Source: Hyphomicrobiales bacterium (GTDB lineage: Bacteria > Pseudomonadota > Alphaproteobacteria > Rhizobiales > Xanthobacteraceae). From it: 64,000 nucleotides of DNA. The position numbers and the translations under genes are program-made. The stretch lies in contig JAFKKH010000019.1 of the NCBI GenBank assembly GCA_017305665.1, positions 124,001-188,000 of the forward strand, in the 5' to 3' direction. Numbering within the stretch: position 1 is the stretch's first letter; each line of letters opens with the position of its first letter. Below are positions 9,609 through 22,065 of this stretch, in pieces. The notes under the pieces are model-generated. The model was not told the DNA's origin. It ran no database searches and saw nothing but the letters and a program-made list of their open reading frames with translations.

Positions 9609-10751
9609 TCAATTCGCCTTGTTCGGATTGATCAGGAATTTTTCGCCGGTGGCGCGCTTCGCATAGACCGCGACGTTGTCGGGCTGCAGCGCTTCCTGCA
9701 GCGACACCACCCGCGTGTAATGGCTGGCGAAGGTCGTGTTGAGTTCATCGACGACGCGCTGACGCAACCGAGCGCCGTCAGCGGCGCCGATCTTCATCAG
9801 GAAGGGGAACAGGAGCCAGCCGCCGACACCCCACGCCATGCCAAAGGCGCGATTGAGCTCGATCGGTCTGGGATCAAGGCTGCCGTAGACGTAGACCTGC
9901 TTGTGCACGCTGGAGCCGTAGCGGCTGTAGACCTTCGCTGTCTTGTTCGCGGCGATTTCCATGCCGGTGAGGATTTGTCCCGCGAGCCTGCCGCCGCCGA
10001 TGGCGTCGAAGGCGATCGTCGCACCGGTCTCGACCAACGCCTTGGTGAGGTCATCCATGAAACTCGGCGACGTGGAATCCACGATGTATTTCGCGCCGAT
10101 CTTGCGCAGGATGTCGGCCTGTTCCTTGCTGCGCACGATGTTGACCAGGGCTATGCCGTCTTTGATGCAGATCTTGTTCAGCATCTGACCAAGGTTCGAC
10201 GCAGCCGCCGTATGCACCAGCGCCTTGTGGCCTTCCCGCTTCATGGTTTCGACCATGCCGAGCGAGGTCAGTGGATTGACGAAGCACGACGCGCCGTCCG
10301 CTGCTGTCGCGCCCGCCGGCAGCGGCAGGCAGTCGCGCACCTTCATGGTGCGGTACTGTGCGTACATGGCGCCGCCGATCATCGCGACCGTTTTGCCGAG
10401 CAGCGCCTTCGCCTCGGCAGACGAACCTGCCTTCACTACCGTGCCCGCGCCCTCATTGCCGACCGGCATCGAGTCATCGAGACGGCCGGCCATCGCCTTC
10501 ATCGCCGCCTCCGGCACTTTCGCGGTCAGCACCGGCTGCGTCGGCGTCCCCGACACGGTGATGGTCTTCAGATCGGCGGGCCCGAGCAACAGACCAAGGT
10601 CCGAGGGATTGATCGGCGTTGCCTCAACCCGCACCACCACCTCGTCGGCGGCCGGTTCGGGCACGTCGACCCGTTCCAGCGAGACCTGCAGCTCACCACT
10701 TGTCTTGAGCAGGGAGCGAAGCTGAAGTCCTGTGGTGTGTTCGGCACTCAT
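9609..10751 (-). CDS. MDR-family zinc-binding-type dehydrogenase / quinone oxidoreductase
   Basis: A 380-residue medium-chain dehydrogenase/reductase. The N-terminal GroES-like domain (VVVRVEATPINPSDLG, then VGNEGAGTVV) is followed by a Rossmann domain with VHTAAASNLGQML in place of the usual GxGxxG loop. No zinc-ligand Cys cluster is visible, so it is probably a zinc-free quinone reductase-like member using NADPH. The start MSAEHTTGL is chosen because upstream codons have atypical composition and no homology pattern. It lies 32 bases downstream of eno on the same strand. Substrate unknown. Confidence 0.85.
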   Translation of the reverse strand: MSAEHTTGLQLRSLLKTSGELQVSLERVDVPEPAADEVVVRVEATPINPSDLGLLLGPADLKTITVSGTPTQPVLTAKVPEAAMKAMAGRLDDSMPVGNEGAGTVVKAGSSAEAKALLGKTVAMIGGAMYAQYRTMKVRDCLPLPAGATAADGASCFVNPLTSLGMVETMKREGHKALVHTAAASNLGQMLNKICIKDGIALVNIVRSKEQADILRKIGAKYIVDSTSPSFMDDLTKALVETGATIAFDAIGGGRLAGQILTGMEIAANKTAKVYSRYGSSVHKQVYVYGSLDPRPIELNRAFGMAWGVGGWLLFPFLMKIGAADGARLRQRVVDELNTTFASHYTRVVSLQEALQPDNVAVYAKRATGEKFLINPNKAN

Positions 10752-10783
10752 CGCATGTCTCCCTGCCCTTGCTGATTGTCCGG

Positions 10784-12178
<1,395 letters not shown>

Positions 12179-12205
12179 CTATCAGGAATGCCAACGGAGA
12201 CCATC

Positions 12206-12682
12206 ATGGCCAGAAAGCCCCCCGCCTCATCGAAGTCGTCCGGACTGCAGCTCGGCCATGCCGTCAAATGGCCGGACTCGCCCGAAGCCGCCAAGCTCGA
12301 CCGCGTGCCGAATCCGCAGAAGGACACGAACTATGTGGCGCGGTTCACGGCGCCCGAATTCACCTCGCTCTGCCCGGTAACAGAACAGCCGGATTTCGCG
12401 CACCTCGTGATCGACTACGTGCCGGGAGCGTGGTTGCTGGAGTCGAAGTCGCTGAAACTCTATCTCGCGAGCTTCCGCAATCACGGCGCCTTCCACGAAG
12501 ACTGCACGGTGGCGATCGGCAAGCGCATCGCCGCCGAGATCAAACCGAAGTGGCTGCGCATCGGCGGCTACTGGTATCCGCGCGGCGGCATTCCCATCGA
12601 CGTGTTCTGGCAGACCGGACGGCTGCCCAAGGGCATGTGGATTCCCGACCAGGGCGTCGCGCCCTATCGCGGACGGGGCTAG
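12206..12682 (+). CDS. queF: NADPH-dependent 7-cyano-7-deazaguanine reductase
   Basis: Reduces preQ0 to preQ1 in queuosine biosynthesis; cytoplasmic T-fold enzyme. The 158 residues fit the short, unimodular QueF type. The nucleophilic Cys56 lies in [14 protein letters not shown] with the partner Asp63, and the substrate-binding segment [11 protein letters not shown] follows. The ATG at 12206 (MARKPP) is preferred over an in-frame ATG 18 bases upstream because GGAG lies 6 bases before it. No other queuosine genes are in the window. Confidence 0.95.
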   Translation: MARKPPASSKSSGLQLGHAVKWPDSPEAAKLDRVPNPQKDTNYVARFTAPEFTSLCPVTEQPDFAHLVIDYVPGAWLLESKSLKLYLASFRNHGAFHEDCTVAIGKRIAAEIKPKWLRIGGYWYPRGGIPIDVFWQTGRLPKGMWIPDQGVAPYRGRG

Positions 12683-12779
12683 CCCGCGATGGGAGTGGCT
12701 TCCCGGCGTATAAAGGGAACCGGCGCGTGTTAGTCGCGTTTGCGTCCCATGCCGGCCCTTGCCGGACATGGGAGCAACG

Positions 12780-14030
12780 GTGAGCCGCACGACGAGCGCA
12801 CAACCATCGCGCGGCCTCCGCCCGCTTGAAGCGCTGAATTTCTTCATGGCCGACATGCAGGCCGGCATCGGTCCGTTCGTCGGCGTGTTCCTGTTGGCCC
12901 ACGGCTGGCAGAGCGGCTGGATCGGTACCATCCTGACCTTTGGCGGCGTTGCTGGAACGCTGATGACGACACCGGTCGGCGCGCTGGTGGATTCGACACG
13001 GCACAAACGCGCCTATGTCATCGTTTGCGGGAGCTGCACCGTGCTGGCCTCCGCGATCATCTTGCTGTCGCAGGATTTCTGGGTCGTGACGTTTTCGCAG
13101 GTCGCGACCGCCATCGCCGGCGCCGCGATCATTCCCGCGGTCACCGGCATCACGCTCGGCATGGTGAAGCAGGCCGGCTTCAACCGGCAGAACGGCCGCA
13201 ACCAGGCCTTCAATCATGCCGGCAACATGGTCGGTGCGGCGTTCTCCGGGCTGGTCGGCTGGCAGTTCGGATTCGTTGCGGTCTTTCTCCTCGCCGCTGC
13301 CTTCGGCATGATCTCGATTGCCTGCGTGCTCGCCATTCCCGGCGATTCGATCAACCATGCCGCTGCGCGCGGCGTACATGAGAGCGGAGAACACGCCGGC
13401 GAGGTCAGCGGCTTCGATGTGCTGGTCCGGAGCAAGCCGCTCCTGATCCTCGCCGCGGCGCTCGCCTGTTTTCACCTCGGCAACGCCGCGATGCTGCCGC
13501 TGTATGGCCTCGCGGTCGTTTCCAAGCACGGCGTCAACCCGGCGGGTTTCGTGGCCACCACCATCGTCATCGCGCAGGGCACGATGATCCTCACCTCGCT
13601 GTTTGCGATGCGGCTCGCCGAAAAGAACGGCTACTGGCTGGTGATGCTGATCTCGTTCGCGGCGCTGCCGATCCGCGGCGCCATCGCGGCGGGCCTCATC
13701 ACGAATTGGGGCGTGATCCCGGTCCAGTTGCTGGATGGCGTCGGCGCCGGATTGCAAAGCGTAGCGGTGCCCGGCCTCGTGGCGCGCGTCCTCCACGGCA
13801 CTGGCCGCATCAATGTCGGCCAGGGCGCCGTCATGACCGTGCAGGGTATCGGTGCAGCGCTGAGCCCCGCGATCGGCGGCTGGATCGCGCAAGTCGTCGA
13901 CTACCCGCTCGCTTTCCTGATCCTCGGCGGGTTCGCGCTGGCCTCTCTGGCCGTGTGGCTCGGCTTCGGCGGCCTCCTCAGGCCGGCCTGCACACGGTTG
14001 CCCGCCGAGCCTTCGACCGCTCCCGCCTGA
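12780..14030 (+). CDS. MFS transporter
   Basis: About 416 residues with twelve predicted transmembrane segments and a major facilitator layout: early ALNFFMADMQAGIGPFVGVF, then the loop-2-like PVGALVDSTRHKR, and a central cytoplasmic loop near residue 210. The GTG at 12780 is preferred because GGGAG ends 6 bases upstream; an ATG at 12768 has no ribosome site. It is convergent with the next MFS gene, with only 6 bases between stops. The substrate is unknown. Confidence 0.82.
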   Translation: MSRTTSAQPSRGLRPLEALNFFMADMQAGIGPFVGVFLLAHGWQSGWIGTILTFGGVAGTLMTTPVGALVDSTRHKRAYVIVCGSCTVLASAIILLSQDFWVVTFSQVATAIAGAAIIPAVTGITLGMVKQAGFNRQNGRNQAFNHAGNMVGAAFSGLVGWQFGFVAVFLLAAAFGMISIACVLAIPGDSINHAAARGVHESGEHAGEVSGFDVLVRSKPLLILAAALACFHLGNAAMLPLYGLAVVSKHGVNPAGFVATTIVIAQGTMILTSLFAMRLAEKNGYWLVMLISFAALPIRGAIAAGLITNWGVIPVQLLDGVGAGLQSVAVPGLVARVLHGTGRINVGQGAVMTVQGIGAALSPAIGGWIAQVVDYPLAFLILGGFALASLAVWLGFGGLLRPACTRLPAEPSTAPA

Positions 14031-14036
14031 CGTGAA

Positions 14037-15248
14037 CTATCGCGCGCGTGTAGCCGCCCTGCCGAGCAGCAAACGCGCGCAGGTAAACCCGAGGACAACC
14101 ATGATTCCGGCGCTGGCCACGAGCGTCGGCAGCTTGCCGATGCCGGACAGGCTGATGCCGTAGGCGATTGGACCTGCGGTCTGCCCCATGAAAAAGAAAA
14201 ACGAATGTAGCGACAGCGCGGTCGCGCGCGCCTCCTCCGACAATTCGCTGGCGAACACCTGCAGGCAGCCGTGCAGCATGTAGAAGCCCCAGCCCATCAG
14301 GATGAAGTTGAACATCTGGACGCGCCAGTCCAGTCCGAAGCCGATCGCGACGATCTGTCCCGCCACCAGCAAACCGCCAATGATCATCATGCCGCGCTCG
14401 CCGAGCCGCGGCAGGAAGCGCGACACCGTCATAGTGTAGAACAGCCCGCCGATAGCGAAGCCGGCAATGACGATGCCGGCGATCGACAGCCGGGTTTCGC
14501 CAAGCTCGAACAGAAACGCCGCCACATAGGGAAACAGCCCCAAGACGCAGCAGCCTTCGACGAAGACGGCGGAGTAGCAGACCTTTGCGTTGGGATTACT
14601 GAAGATCTGACGGTAGCCGTGACGCAGGTCGGCGAACTTCATCTGGCGCGAGGTCGCGATCGCATTGCCACGGCGGAAGCCGGTTCCGACTGCGATCGAC
14701 GCCGTCACCATCAACAGCCCGAGCACGATCAGCACGCCGCGCCAGCCGACTAGATCGCCGATCACACCGGAAAACGAGGCTCCGAGCAGGTTGCCGCTCA
14801 TCGAACCCGCCAGCGTCCGGCCGATCGCCACCTGCCGCTGCGGCACCGGCACGAGGTCGCTCGCCATGCCGAGCGCGACTGGAAACACGCCCCCCGATCC
14901 GATACCCGCGAGAATGCGCGTCACGAACAGCGCGCTGTAGGACGTGCAGAACGAACCAGCGATGCTCGAGACACCGAGCAGCACGAGGCAGACCAGCATC
15001 AGCCGTGCCTTGCCGAAAATATCGGCGGCGGCGCCGACCAGCGGCTGCACGATGGCAAACGAGAAGGCGGTGACCGACGACAGGCCGGCGGCGGTCGCGA
15101 CCGTCACCCCGAGATCATCGGCGATATGCGGCAGCACCGGATCCATCGAGCGGGTCGACAGGCTTGCCGCGAACGTTGCCAGCGCAATGATGTTCAGAAG
15201 CGGCGGCAGTTTGTGCTTTGCGGCCGCGGCTGACGCGGAAGGTGTCAT
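14037..15248 (-). CDS. MFS transporter downstream of kdsA
   Basis: A 403-residue major facilitator with about twelve membrane spans. It has the drug:H+ antiporter-type features near [17 protein letters not shown] (loop 2) and [17 protein letters not shown] (helix 5). Its ATG overlaps the kdsA stop in ATGA, so it is translationally coupled to kdsA. Coupling to a Kdo-synthesis gene suggests export or uptake of a related compound, but nothing in the sequence shows that. A long open frame continuing upstream in this phase lies inside kdsA and is ignored. Confidence 0.85.
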   Translation of the reverse strand: MTPSASAAAAKHKLPPLLNIIALATFAASLSTRSMDPVLPHIADDLGVTVATAAGLSSVTAFSFAIVQPLVGAAADIFGKARLMLVCLVLLGVSSIAGSFCTSYSALFVTRILAGIGSGGVFPVALGMASDLVPVPQRQVAIGRTLAGSMSGNLLGASFSGVIGDLVGWRGVLIVLGLLMVTASIAVGTGFRRGNAIATSRQMKFADLRHGYRQIFSNPNAKVCYSAVFVEGCCVLGLFPYVAAFLFELGETRLSIAGIVIAGFAIGGLFYTMTVSRFLPRLGERGMMIIGGLLVAGQIVAIGFGLDWRVQMFNFILMGWGFYMLHGCLQVFASELSEEARATALSLHSFFFFMGQTAGPIAYGISLSGIGKLPTLVASAGIMVVLGFTCARLLLGRAATRAR

Positions 15249-16105
15249 TTGGCGCGCGCCGGATCGGCCTTTGCCAGCGTATCGAATTCCATCAGCGTCC
15301 GCACCAGACCTTCGAACTCGCGTAGCGGCACCATGTTCGGACCGTCGGATGGCGCATGGTCCGGATCGGGATGGGTCTCGATGAACACGCCGGCGACGCC
15401 GACCGCGACCGCCGCGCGCGCCAGCACCGGCACGAACTCGCGCTCGCCGCCCGACGAAGTCCCCTTGCCGCCGGGCTGCTGCACCGAATGGGTGGCGTCG
15501 AAAATAACGGGCGCGCCGGTAGTGCGGGCGAGGATCGGCAGCGCGCGCATATCGGAAACCAGCGTGTTGTAGCCGAACGAAGCGCCGCGCTCGGTGACCA
15601 GCACGTCGCGGTTGCCGCCGCCGGTGATCTTGGCAACCACGTTCGCCATGTCCCAGGGCGCCAGAAATTGCCCCTTCTTGACGTTGACCACCCTGCCCGT
15701 CGCCGCAGCGGCGAGCAGCAGGTCGGTCTGTCGGCACAGGAACGCCGGAATCTGCAGCACATCCACGGCTTGCGCGACCTCGGCGCATTGCGCGGCCTCG
15801 TGCACGTCGGTCAGAACCGGCAATCCGAGCGACGAGCGGATCTCGGCAAAGATCGGCAGCGCCTGCGTCAGTCCCAGTCCGCGCGCGGCGGTGGCGCTGG
15901 TGCGGTTGGCCTTGTCGAACGAGGTCTTGTAGACGAGGCCGATCTTCAGCCGCGCGGCAATCTCCTTCAGCGCGCCCGCGACCTCGAGCGCATGGGCGCG
16001 GCTTTCCATCTGGCATGGGCCGGCGATGACCGAGAGCGGACGATCATTGCCAAACGTGACGGAGCCGACGGTGACGACCGGGGCGGCGGGAACGGACTGA
16101 TTCAA
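15245..16105 (-). CDS. kdsA: 3-deoxy-8-phosphooctulonate synthase
   Basis: Condenses phosphoenolpyruvate with arabinose 5-phosphate to make Kdo 8-phosphate for the lipopolysaccharide inner core. The 286 residues carry [22 protein letters not shown], the PEP/metal region VLTDVHEA and [13 protein letters not shown], and [12 protein letters not shown]. The usual metal-type Cys of the class II enzymes is not assigned with confidence. It overlaps the downstream MFS start by 4 bases and follows the VOC gene. Confidence 0.97.
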   Translation of the reverse strand: MNQSVPAAPVVTVGSVTFGNDRPLSVIAGPCQMESRAHALEVAGALKEIAARLKIGLVYKTSFDKANRTSATAARGLGLTQALPIFAEIRSSLGLPVLTDVHEAAQCAEVAQAVDVLQIPAFLCRQTDLLLAAAATGRVVNVKKGQFLAPWDMANVVAKITGGGNRDVLVTERGASFGYNTLVSDMRALPILARTTGAPVIFDATHSVQQPGGKGTSSGGEREFVPVLARAAVAVGVAGVFIETHPDPDHAPSDGPNMVPLREFEGLVRTLMEFDTLAKADPARAK

Positions 16106-16151
16106 GACGGATTCCTTTGCTGCCCGACCATGCCGGGCAGCGGCGGCAGGA

Positions 16152-16991
16152 TCAACCCCTGCTTATGCCGCCTCGAAGATCAGAGTTGCGCCCGACGCAG
16201 CGGTAGGTGGAACGACCGTGCGGCCATCGCGACGAACAGCCGCAACACCTCCCCGTTTCAGCACGGCGGAGGCCGCATCGAGATCGGCCACGCCGATGCG
16301 CAAGCCATTGAGCGCCTGCGCGGAACGCCGCCGGCGTGATGACCGATATCTCGCCGTTCGGCGTCGGCACCGAGATGCCATCGGCGTCAGATTTCAGCGC
16401 AGCGCCACCGGCCAGCGCGCTCAAAACCGCCGCATGATCGGCGGGTGTATCCGCAACAAGGACGACGCCGAGAAGACGCTTTGCACCGTTGGCGTGGCGC
16501 TGAAACTCCGGATTCCAGAAATTTTCGGGATAATGATGCTGGCACACCGCGAAGCGCACCTGGGGCGAAGCCGGGTCTTGCGCGAACGCCAGCGAGAACG
16601 CGAGCTTTACGATCGAGCCGTCGGGCCGCTTGCCCTCGCGCGCGAAGTCGAAGGTCTTGAACCCGCCGATTCCAGCGGCGTCGAAGGCTTTCGCATCGGC
16701 CGCCGCATCGCTGCTTTTCAGCAGCAGCATCGACAGCCCATCATGGGTCGTGAGGAAATCGCGGTTGTAGGCGCCGAACGAAAAGGCGCCCGCGCCATGC
16801 GGTTGAATGCGCTCCGGCTCCGCGACGGCCAGAAGCTCGAAATAGAAACCGTCGAGCTGGATGATCCGATTATGCGTACCGAAGGGGTGGCGGTTGCGCA
16901 CACCGACCGTGAAGCCGGCGCGCGCATAGATGTCCGACAGCGCATCGAGATCGCCGGCGACATGCACGATATGGTCGGGACCGCCAGGCAT
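16152..16991 (-). CDS. VOC (glyoxalase/dioxygenase superfamily) protein, frameshifted near the 3' end
   Basis: The first 220 or so residues look like a two-module VOC protein: [22 protein letters not shown] at the start, metal-site-like His and Glu residues, and a second module from [19 protein letters not shown]. After PAAFRA the literal frame becomes Arg/Cys-rich and meaningless. Another frame continues sensibly ([16 protein letters not shown] and onward) to a stop at 16163. Loss of one GC unit in the GC run at 16318-16322 explains this; restoring it gives 276 residues. It is either a pseudogene in the making or a sequence error. It follows the NIPSNAP gene by 7 bases. Confidence 0.75.
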   Translation of the reverse strand: MPGGPDHIVHVAGDLDALSDIYARAGFTVGVRNRHPFGTHNRIIQLDGFYFELLAVAEPERIQPHGAGAFSFGAYNRDFLTTHDGLSMLLLKSSDAAADAKAFDAAGIGGFKTFDFAREGKRPDGSIVKLAFSLAFAQDPASPQVRFAVCQHHYPENFWNPEFQRHANGAKRLLGVVLVADTPADHAAVLSALAGGAALKSDADGISVPTPNGEISVITPAAFRAGAQWLAHRRGRSRCGLRRAETGRCCGCSSRWPHGRSTYRCVGRNSDLRGGISRG

Positions 16992-16998
16992 CGGCGAC

Positions 16999-17325
16999 TT
17001 ACTTCATCGACGAGAAAGCGGTCGGCAGCAAAAACTGGTTGACGATGTTGCCGACGATCTGGCCGTCCTTCTCGCTCTCACTCCGCGCCGAAAGCCATGC
17101 CGGATCGGCGGCGAACGCATTCCATTTCTTTTCGCGATCGGCCATCGAGTCCCACGCGAGCAGGTACGTCAGGTCCTGATTGGATTGCCCGACCAGCGTC
17201 GTAAAGAACCCGGCCTGCTTGATGCCGTGCTTCTCCCACAGTTTCAGGGTCACGGTTTCAAAGCGCTTCAACAGCGCCGGCAGGCGGCCAGGCAGGCAGC
17301 GGTAGACGCGCATTTCATAGATCAT
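16999..17325 (-). CDS. NIPSNAP family protein
   Basis: A 108-residue ferredoxin-like alpha/beta-barrel protein. It begins MIYEMRVYRCLPGRL, and contains FFTTLVGQSNQDLTYLLAWDS and the closing KKWNAFAADPAW motif typical of NIPSNAP. Biochemical role is unknown in bacteria. The ATG at 17325 is preferred because AAGGG lies 8 bases upstream; the ATG two codons earlier leaves only 2 bases. It is co-oriented and closely spaced with the VOC gene, and both folds are often found near small-molecule metabolism. Confidence 0.87.
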   Translation of the reverse strand: MIYEMRVYRCLPGRLPALLKRFETVTLKLWEKHGIKQAGFFTTLVGQSNQDLTYLLAWDSMADREKKWNAFAADPAWLSARSESEKDGQIVGNIVNQFLLPTAFSSMK

Positions 17326-17460
17326 GGGCATTTCCCTTTTCTTCTTGGGCTTTCGCGCAGGACTTATAGGCCACCCCGCCGCCGATGTCGCGGCCCGCCG
17401 ATCATAGTCCGGTCATACCGGATTTGATAAGCTGCATGTCCCTGCGTCCCGGAGGTCTCG

Positions 17461-17811
17461 ATGCGCCCGTCATTCGTTGCTGCTGCCGTAACTGCTTTCG
17501 CTCTCATCGGTGGGGTTCAATGCGGATCAGCATGGAGCCAGACGCCGGGCGCGGGCCAGCCCGGCGTCATCACCGGCGGAAGCGAGAGCGTGATGATCAA
17601 CGGCAAGCCGGCTGCCCGGCAGGGCGACACCACGACCGGCGGCGCGCTGATCGAAGGTTCGCCCAACGTTTTCATCAACGGCAAGCCCGCCACCGTGATC
17701 GGCGACCGCAACGGATGCGGCAGCGCCATCGTCTCGGGCGGCCATGGCGTGTTCATCAACGGCAAGCCGATGGCGCGCCAGGGCGACCAGACCTCGGGTT
17801 GCGCGAAGTAG
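17461..17811 (+). CDS. PAAR-repeat protein with a Sec signal peptide
   Basis: A 116-residue protein. Residues 1-26 form a signal peptide (MRPSFVAAAVTAFALIGG, cleavage near AWS-QT). The rest is a PAAR-type cone with three copies of an INGKPAARQGD-like motif, Cys and His residues in RNGCGS, GGHG and TSGC that match the zinc site of PAAR domains, and Gly-rich turns. PAAR proteins normally cap the VgrG spike of type VI secretion and lack signal peptides. No type VI gene is nearby. It is convergent with the ClpP-like gene (11 bases). Function unknown; a periplasmic role is inferred. Confidence 0.82.
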   Translation: MRPSFVAAAVTAFALIGGVQCGSAWSQTPGAGQPGVITGGSESVMINGKPAARQGDTTTGGALIEGSPNVFINGKPATVIGDRNGCGSAIVSGGHGVFINGKPMARQGDQTSGCAK

Positions 17812-17822
17812 CGGCCAGACAC

Positions 17823-18647
17823 TCAGCTTTTCTGGTAACGCGTCGTCGCAAGCTTGAGATCGAACACTTCCTGCTCCTTGAGCCAGCGAATATCGCGCGT
17901 GTCGGACATCGCCTGAAGGATCGACGGCGAGACGCCCATGCGCGTCATGTATTCCAGAATCATGCCGATGGTTTTCTGCGTATCGGCGACCACGTCGCCC
18001 CGCGCCTCTGCATCCTTCGGCATGTCCCTCGTGAACTGGTGCACGCCCAGCGCCGAACCCGGAAAGGCTTCGCGCACCGTTCCGCCGGCAAAGACGAGAA
18101 CACAGGCGCTGGCGCAGTACGACGAACGAACCCGCCCTTTGGCGTCGGCGGAACCGACCATGGTCGTCAGCCGGCGTGCGCGGATGACCTCGCCCATGAT
18201 CATCGCCTGATCGAGACGCCCGCCCGGTGACGAGAGAAGGACGAGATCGCCCGGAGCAAGCTTGGCGTCATCGAGTCTGTCGCGAAACAGACTCGCCGCT
18301 GCTGCACCGATTTCGCCCTTGACCGTGATCGCACGAACTTGCCGGCCGTTGACCTCGATTGGGACGATGGTCGTGGTCATGGTCGAGGAAAAATAGAGGT
18401 CTTTCCAGTAATCCCACGCCGATGGCCGCGACAGATCCTGATAGGCGCGCCCGCCCCAGAGCGCGAGGATGGCGAGCGCGACCAGGATCGACGCCAGCGA
18501 ACTGCGGCCAAGCCAGCGGCGGCGTTCTGGTCGTGCCCGATACGAAACATCCGCTGCCTGTTGTGCCGTATCGTCTGCGGGTTTTCCCCACGGCTGCGCC
18601 GGCGTGTCCGTAGAACGGAGAGACGGAGGTTTGATTCTGGGGATCAT
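17823..18647 (-). CDS. Membrane-anchored ClpP/crotonase-like protein (COG3904 type)
   Basis: A 274-residue protein. A cytoplasmic N-terminal tail is followed by one membrane span (about residues 53-70), then a ClpP/crotonase-like periplasmic domain. That domain has LVLLSSPGGRLDQAMIMGE, the possible Ser nucleophile in SSYCASACVLVFAGG, and LGVHQF with a candidate His. These are the serine, glycine-turn and histidine features of ClpP-like proteases. The start MIPRIKPP is chosen as the first ATG after non-typical codons; GGAA precedes it. It follows pyrG by 77 bases. Confidence 0.78.
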   Translation of the reverse strand: MIPRIKPPSLRSTDTPAQPWGKPADDTAQQAADVSYRARPERRRWLGRSSLASILVALAILALWGGRAYQDLSRPSAWDYWKDLYFSSTMTTTIVPIEVNGRQVRAITVKGEIGAAAASLFRDRLDDAKLAPGDLVLLSSPGGRLDQAMIMGEVIRARRLTTMVGSADAKGRVRSSYCASACVLVFAGGTVREAFPGSALGVHQFTRDMPKDAEARGDVVADTQKTIGMILEYMTRMGVSPSILQAMSDTRDIRWLKEQEVFDLKLATTRYQKS

Positions 18648-18724
18648 CGTCGTTCCGATAACGCCGAGCCGATAGGTCCACAGCTTAACAGACCACGGTC
18701 GTCTCTCAACGAAACTTCGAACGA

Positions 18725-20368
<1,644 letters not shown>

Positions 20369-20522
20369 TTAACGCTCCAGTGCCGATTCGCCAAAACCAA
20401 ACGCAGCCGCCAGCCGGAATGCGGACGGCCTGTGGGTGACTTCAAAATCCGAACGATTGCAGCCTCTTGATGGAGACTGCTGATGCAAGACGGTAGCCTC
20501 CGCCCTGCATGGCGCCCCTGCT

Positions 20523-20912
20523 TTATTGCGAGCGAGGCGCCTGCGGTCCCGTCGGAGCCGGAGCCTGTTGCTGTTCCGACTTCTTGAGGGAATCCAGAAT
20601 GCCGCCGCTGGTCGGCGGAGCAACCGGCGTCGCGCCCCCGGCCGGCTGCGACTGCGATGCCGGCGCGCCGTCGAGAATCGACGTCGGCGCATGCGAATAA
20701 CCAGCCAACCAGGACAGAAACAGGCTGGTGACGAAGAACCCGGCGGCAAGGAATGCCGTAGTGCGCGTCAGCAGGTTCGCGGTGCCGCGGCTCGACATGA
20801 ATCCTGCGCCGCCGCCCATGCCAAGGCCACCGCCTTCGGACTTTTGCAGCAGGACGACGCCGATCAATGCCGCGACGATCATCAGGTGGATCACGATAAT
20901 AACGGTCTGCAT
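20523..20912 (-). CDS. secG: Preprotein translocase subunit SecG
   Basis: Small inner-membrane component of the SecYEG channel. The 129 residues have two membrane spans (about 3-23 and 50-72) joined by the conserved QKSEGGGLGMGGG loop, and a Pro/Gln/Ala-rich C-terminal tail common in alphaproteobacteria. The start MQTVIIVIH is chosen because it begins the first span; the longer frame adds only Arg/Pro-rich codons. It lies between tpiA and pyrG, as usual. The 166-base gap to pyrG shows nothing recognisable. Confidence 0.95.
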   Translation of the reverse strand: MQTVIIVIHLMIVAALIGVVLLQKSEGGGLGMGGGAGFMSSRGTANLLTRTTAFLAAGFFVTSLFLSWLAGYSHAPTSILDGAPASQSQPAGGATPVAPPTSGGILDSLKKSEQQQAPAPTGPQAPRSQ

Positions 20913-21062
20913 CTTGGGCCTTCCATCGCAAACGGGCCCGCGCCGACTGGCCGGCAGCATGACATGCTTGCGGAGGGTTGAAGTTGTGGGCGGTGTCTAC
21001 ACGATCAACACGGGCTTTGCCACCCCGCGCAGGCTCGCAAACTGCCGCTCACGCACGAACAG

Positions 21063-21815
21063 CTAGGCAACCCCGGCCGCGATCGCAAGGAAATCGGCCG
21101 CCTTGAGGCTGGCGCCGCCGACCAGCGCGCCGTTGACATGCGGAACCGCCATCAATTCCGCGGCATTCGACGGCTTCACCGAACCGCCATAGAGGATGCG
21201 GACCCTGGTCCCTTCCGCGTTAAATCGCTTGCTGAGCTGATCACGGATAAACCCATGGACTTCCTGCACATCCTTGGGCGTCGGGGTACGACCCGTGCCG
21301 ATCGCCCAAACCGGTTCGTAGGCCACCACGAGATTGGCTGCCGTCGCGCCATCCGGCACCGAACCGGCCAACTGCCGCCCAACGATGTCGAGTGCTTTTC
21401 CCGCATCACGCTCGTTCTGGGTCTCGCCGATGCAGACCACGGCCAGCAGACCGGCCCGCCAGGCGGCCTCGGCCTTTTGCCGCACCAGCGCGTCGGTTTC
21501 ACCATGATCGGTGCGGCGCTCGGAATGGCCGACGATGATGGCCGTGGCCCCCGCATCTGCCAGCATTTCCGCCGAAAGGTCGCCGGTGTGGGCGCCTGAC
21601 GCCTTGGGGTGGCAATCCTGCGCCCCGATCGCGACCTTCGAGCCGATCATCGCCGCAGCGGCCGGAAAGACCAGAGTCGCCGGCGGGCAGATCAGGAGAT
21701 CGGCCTTGCGCCAGATTTCGCCCGCGCCCTGCCCAATCGCCGCCAGCTCGCCGAGCGACGTCTTGAGGCCGTTCATCTTCCAGTTTCCAGCAATCAGCGG
21801 TCGCAGGTCGGTCAT
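21063..21815 (-). CDS. tpiA: Triosephosphate isomerase
   Basis: Interconverts dihydroxyacetone phosphate and glyceraldehyde 3-phosphate. The 250 residues show the catalytic Lys13 in NWKMNG, the catalytic His in VGHSERR, the catalytic Glu in [12 protein letters not shown] and the phosphate-binding GGSVKPSNA and [10 protein letters not shown] motifs. It is first in the tpiA-secG-pyrG series and divergent from ppiD across 250 bases, which probably holds both promoters; no operator was recognised. Confidence 0.98.
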   Translation of the reverse strand: MTDLRPLIAGNWKMNGLKTSLGELAAIGQGAGEIWRKADLLICPPATLVFPAAAAMIGSKVAIGAQDCHPKASGAHTGDLSAEMLADAGATAIIVGHSERRTDHGETDALVRQKAEAAWRAGLLAVVCIGETQNERDAGKALDIVGRQLAGSVPDGATAANLVVAYEPVWAIGTGRTPTPKDVQEVHGFIRDQLSKRFNAEGTRVRILYGGSVKPSNAAELMAVPHVNGALVGGASLKAADFLAIAAGVA

Positions 21816-22065
21816 GGAGCTCTCTTGGACACAGTCGAAAGTGGGTGAGTGGTGAGCAAATTCGGCGCGTCAGCGCTAGCAGACGTTGCCGGCCGGGGCC
21901 ACCCCGCCCGGCCCTCGTTCAACCGTCAACCGCCGGCGCTCGTCGGCTTTCCCGAGGTTGCGACGGCGCTTCCGCCACTTTATGATGGATTATCAACTCG
22001 GTGACGCCCTTTCGCGATATCCGGTCAGGCGCGACCCGGTTCCCTCCTGCAAAAAAGACGGACTC

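Noticed and set aside
17461..17811. A type VI secretion locus suggested by the PAAR protein
   Set aside because: No VgrG, Hcp, TssB/C or effector-like genes are present in the window, and the protein has a Sec signal.
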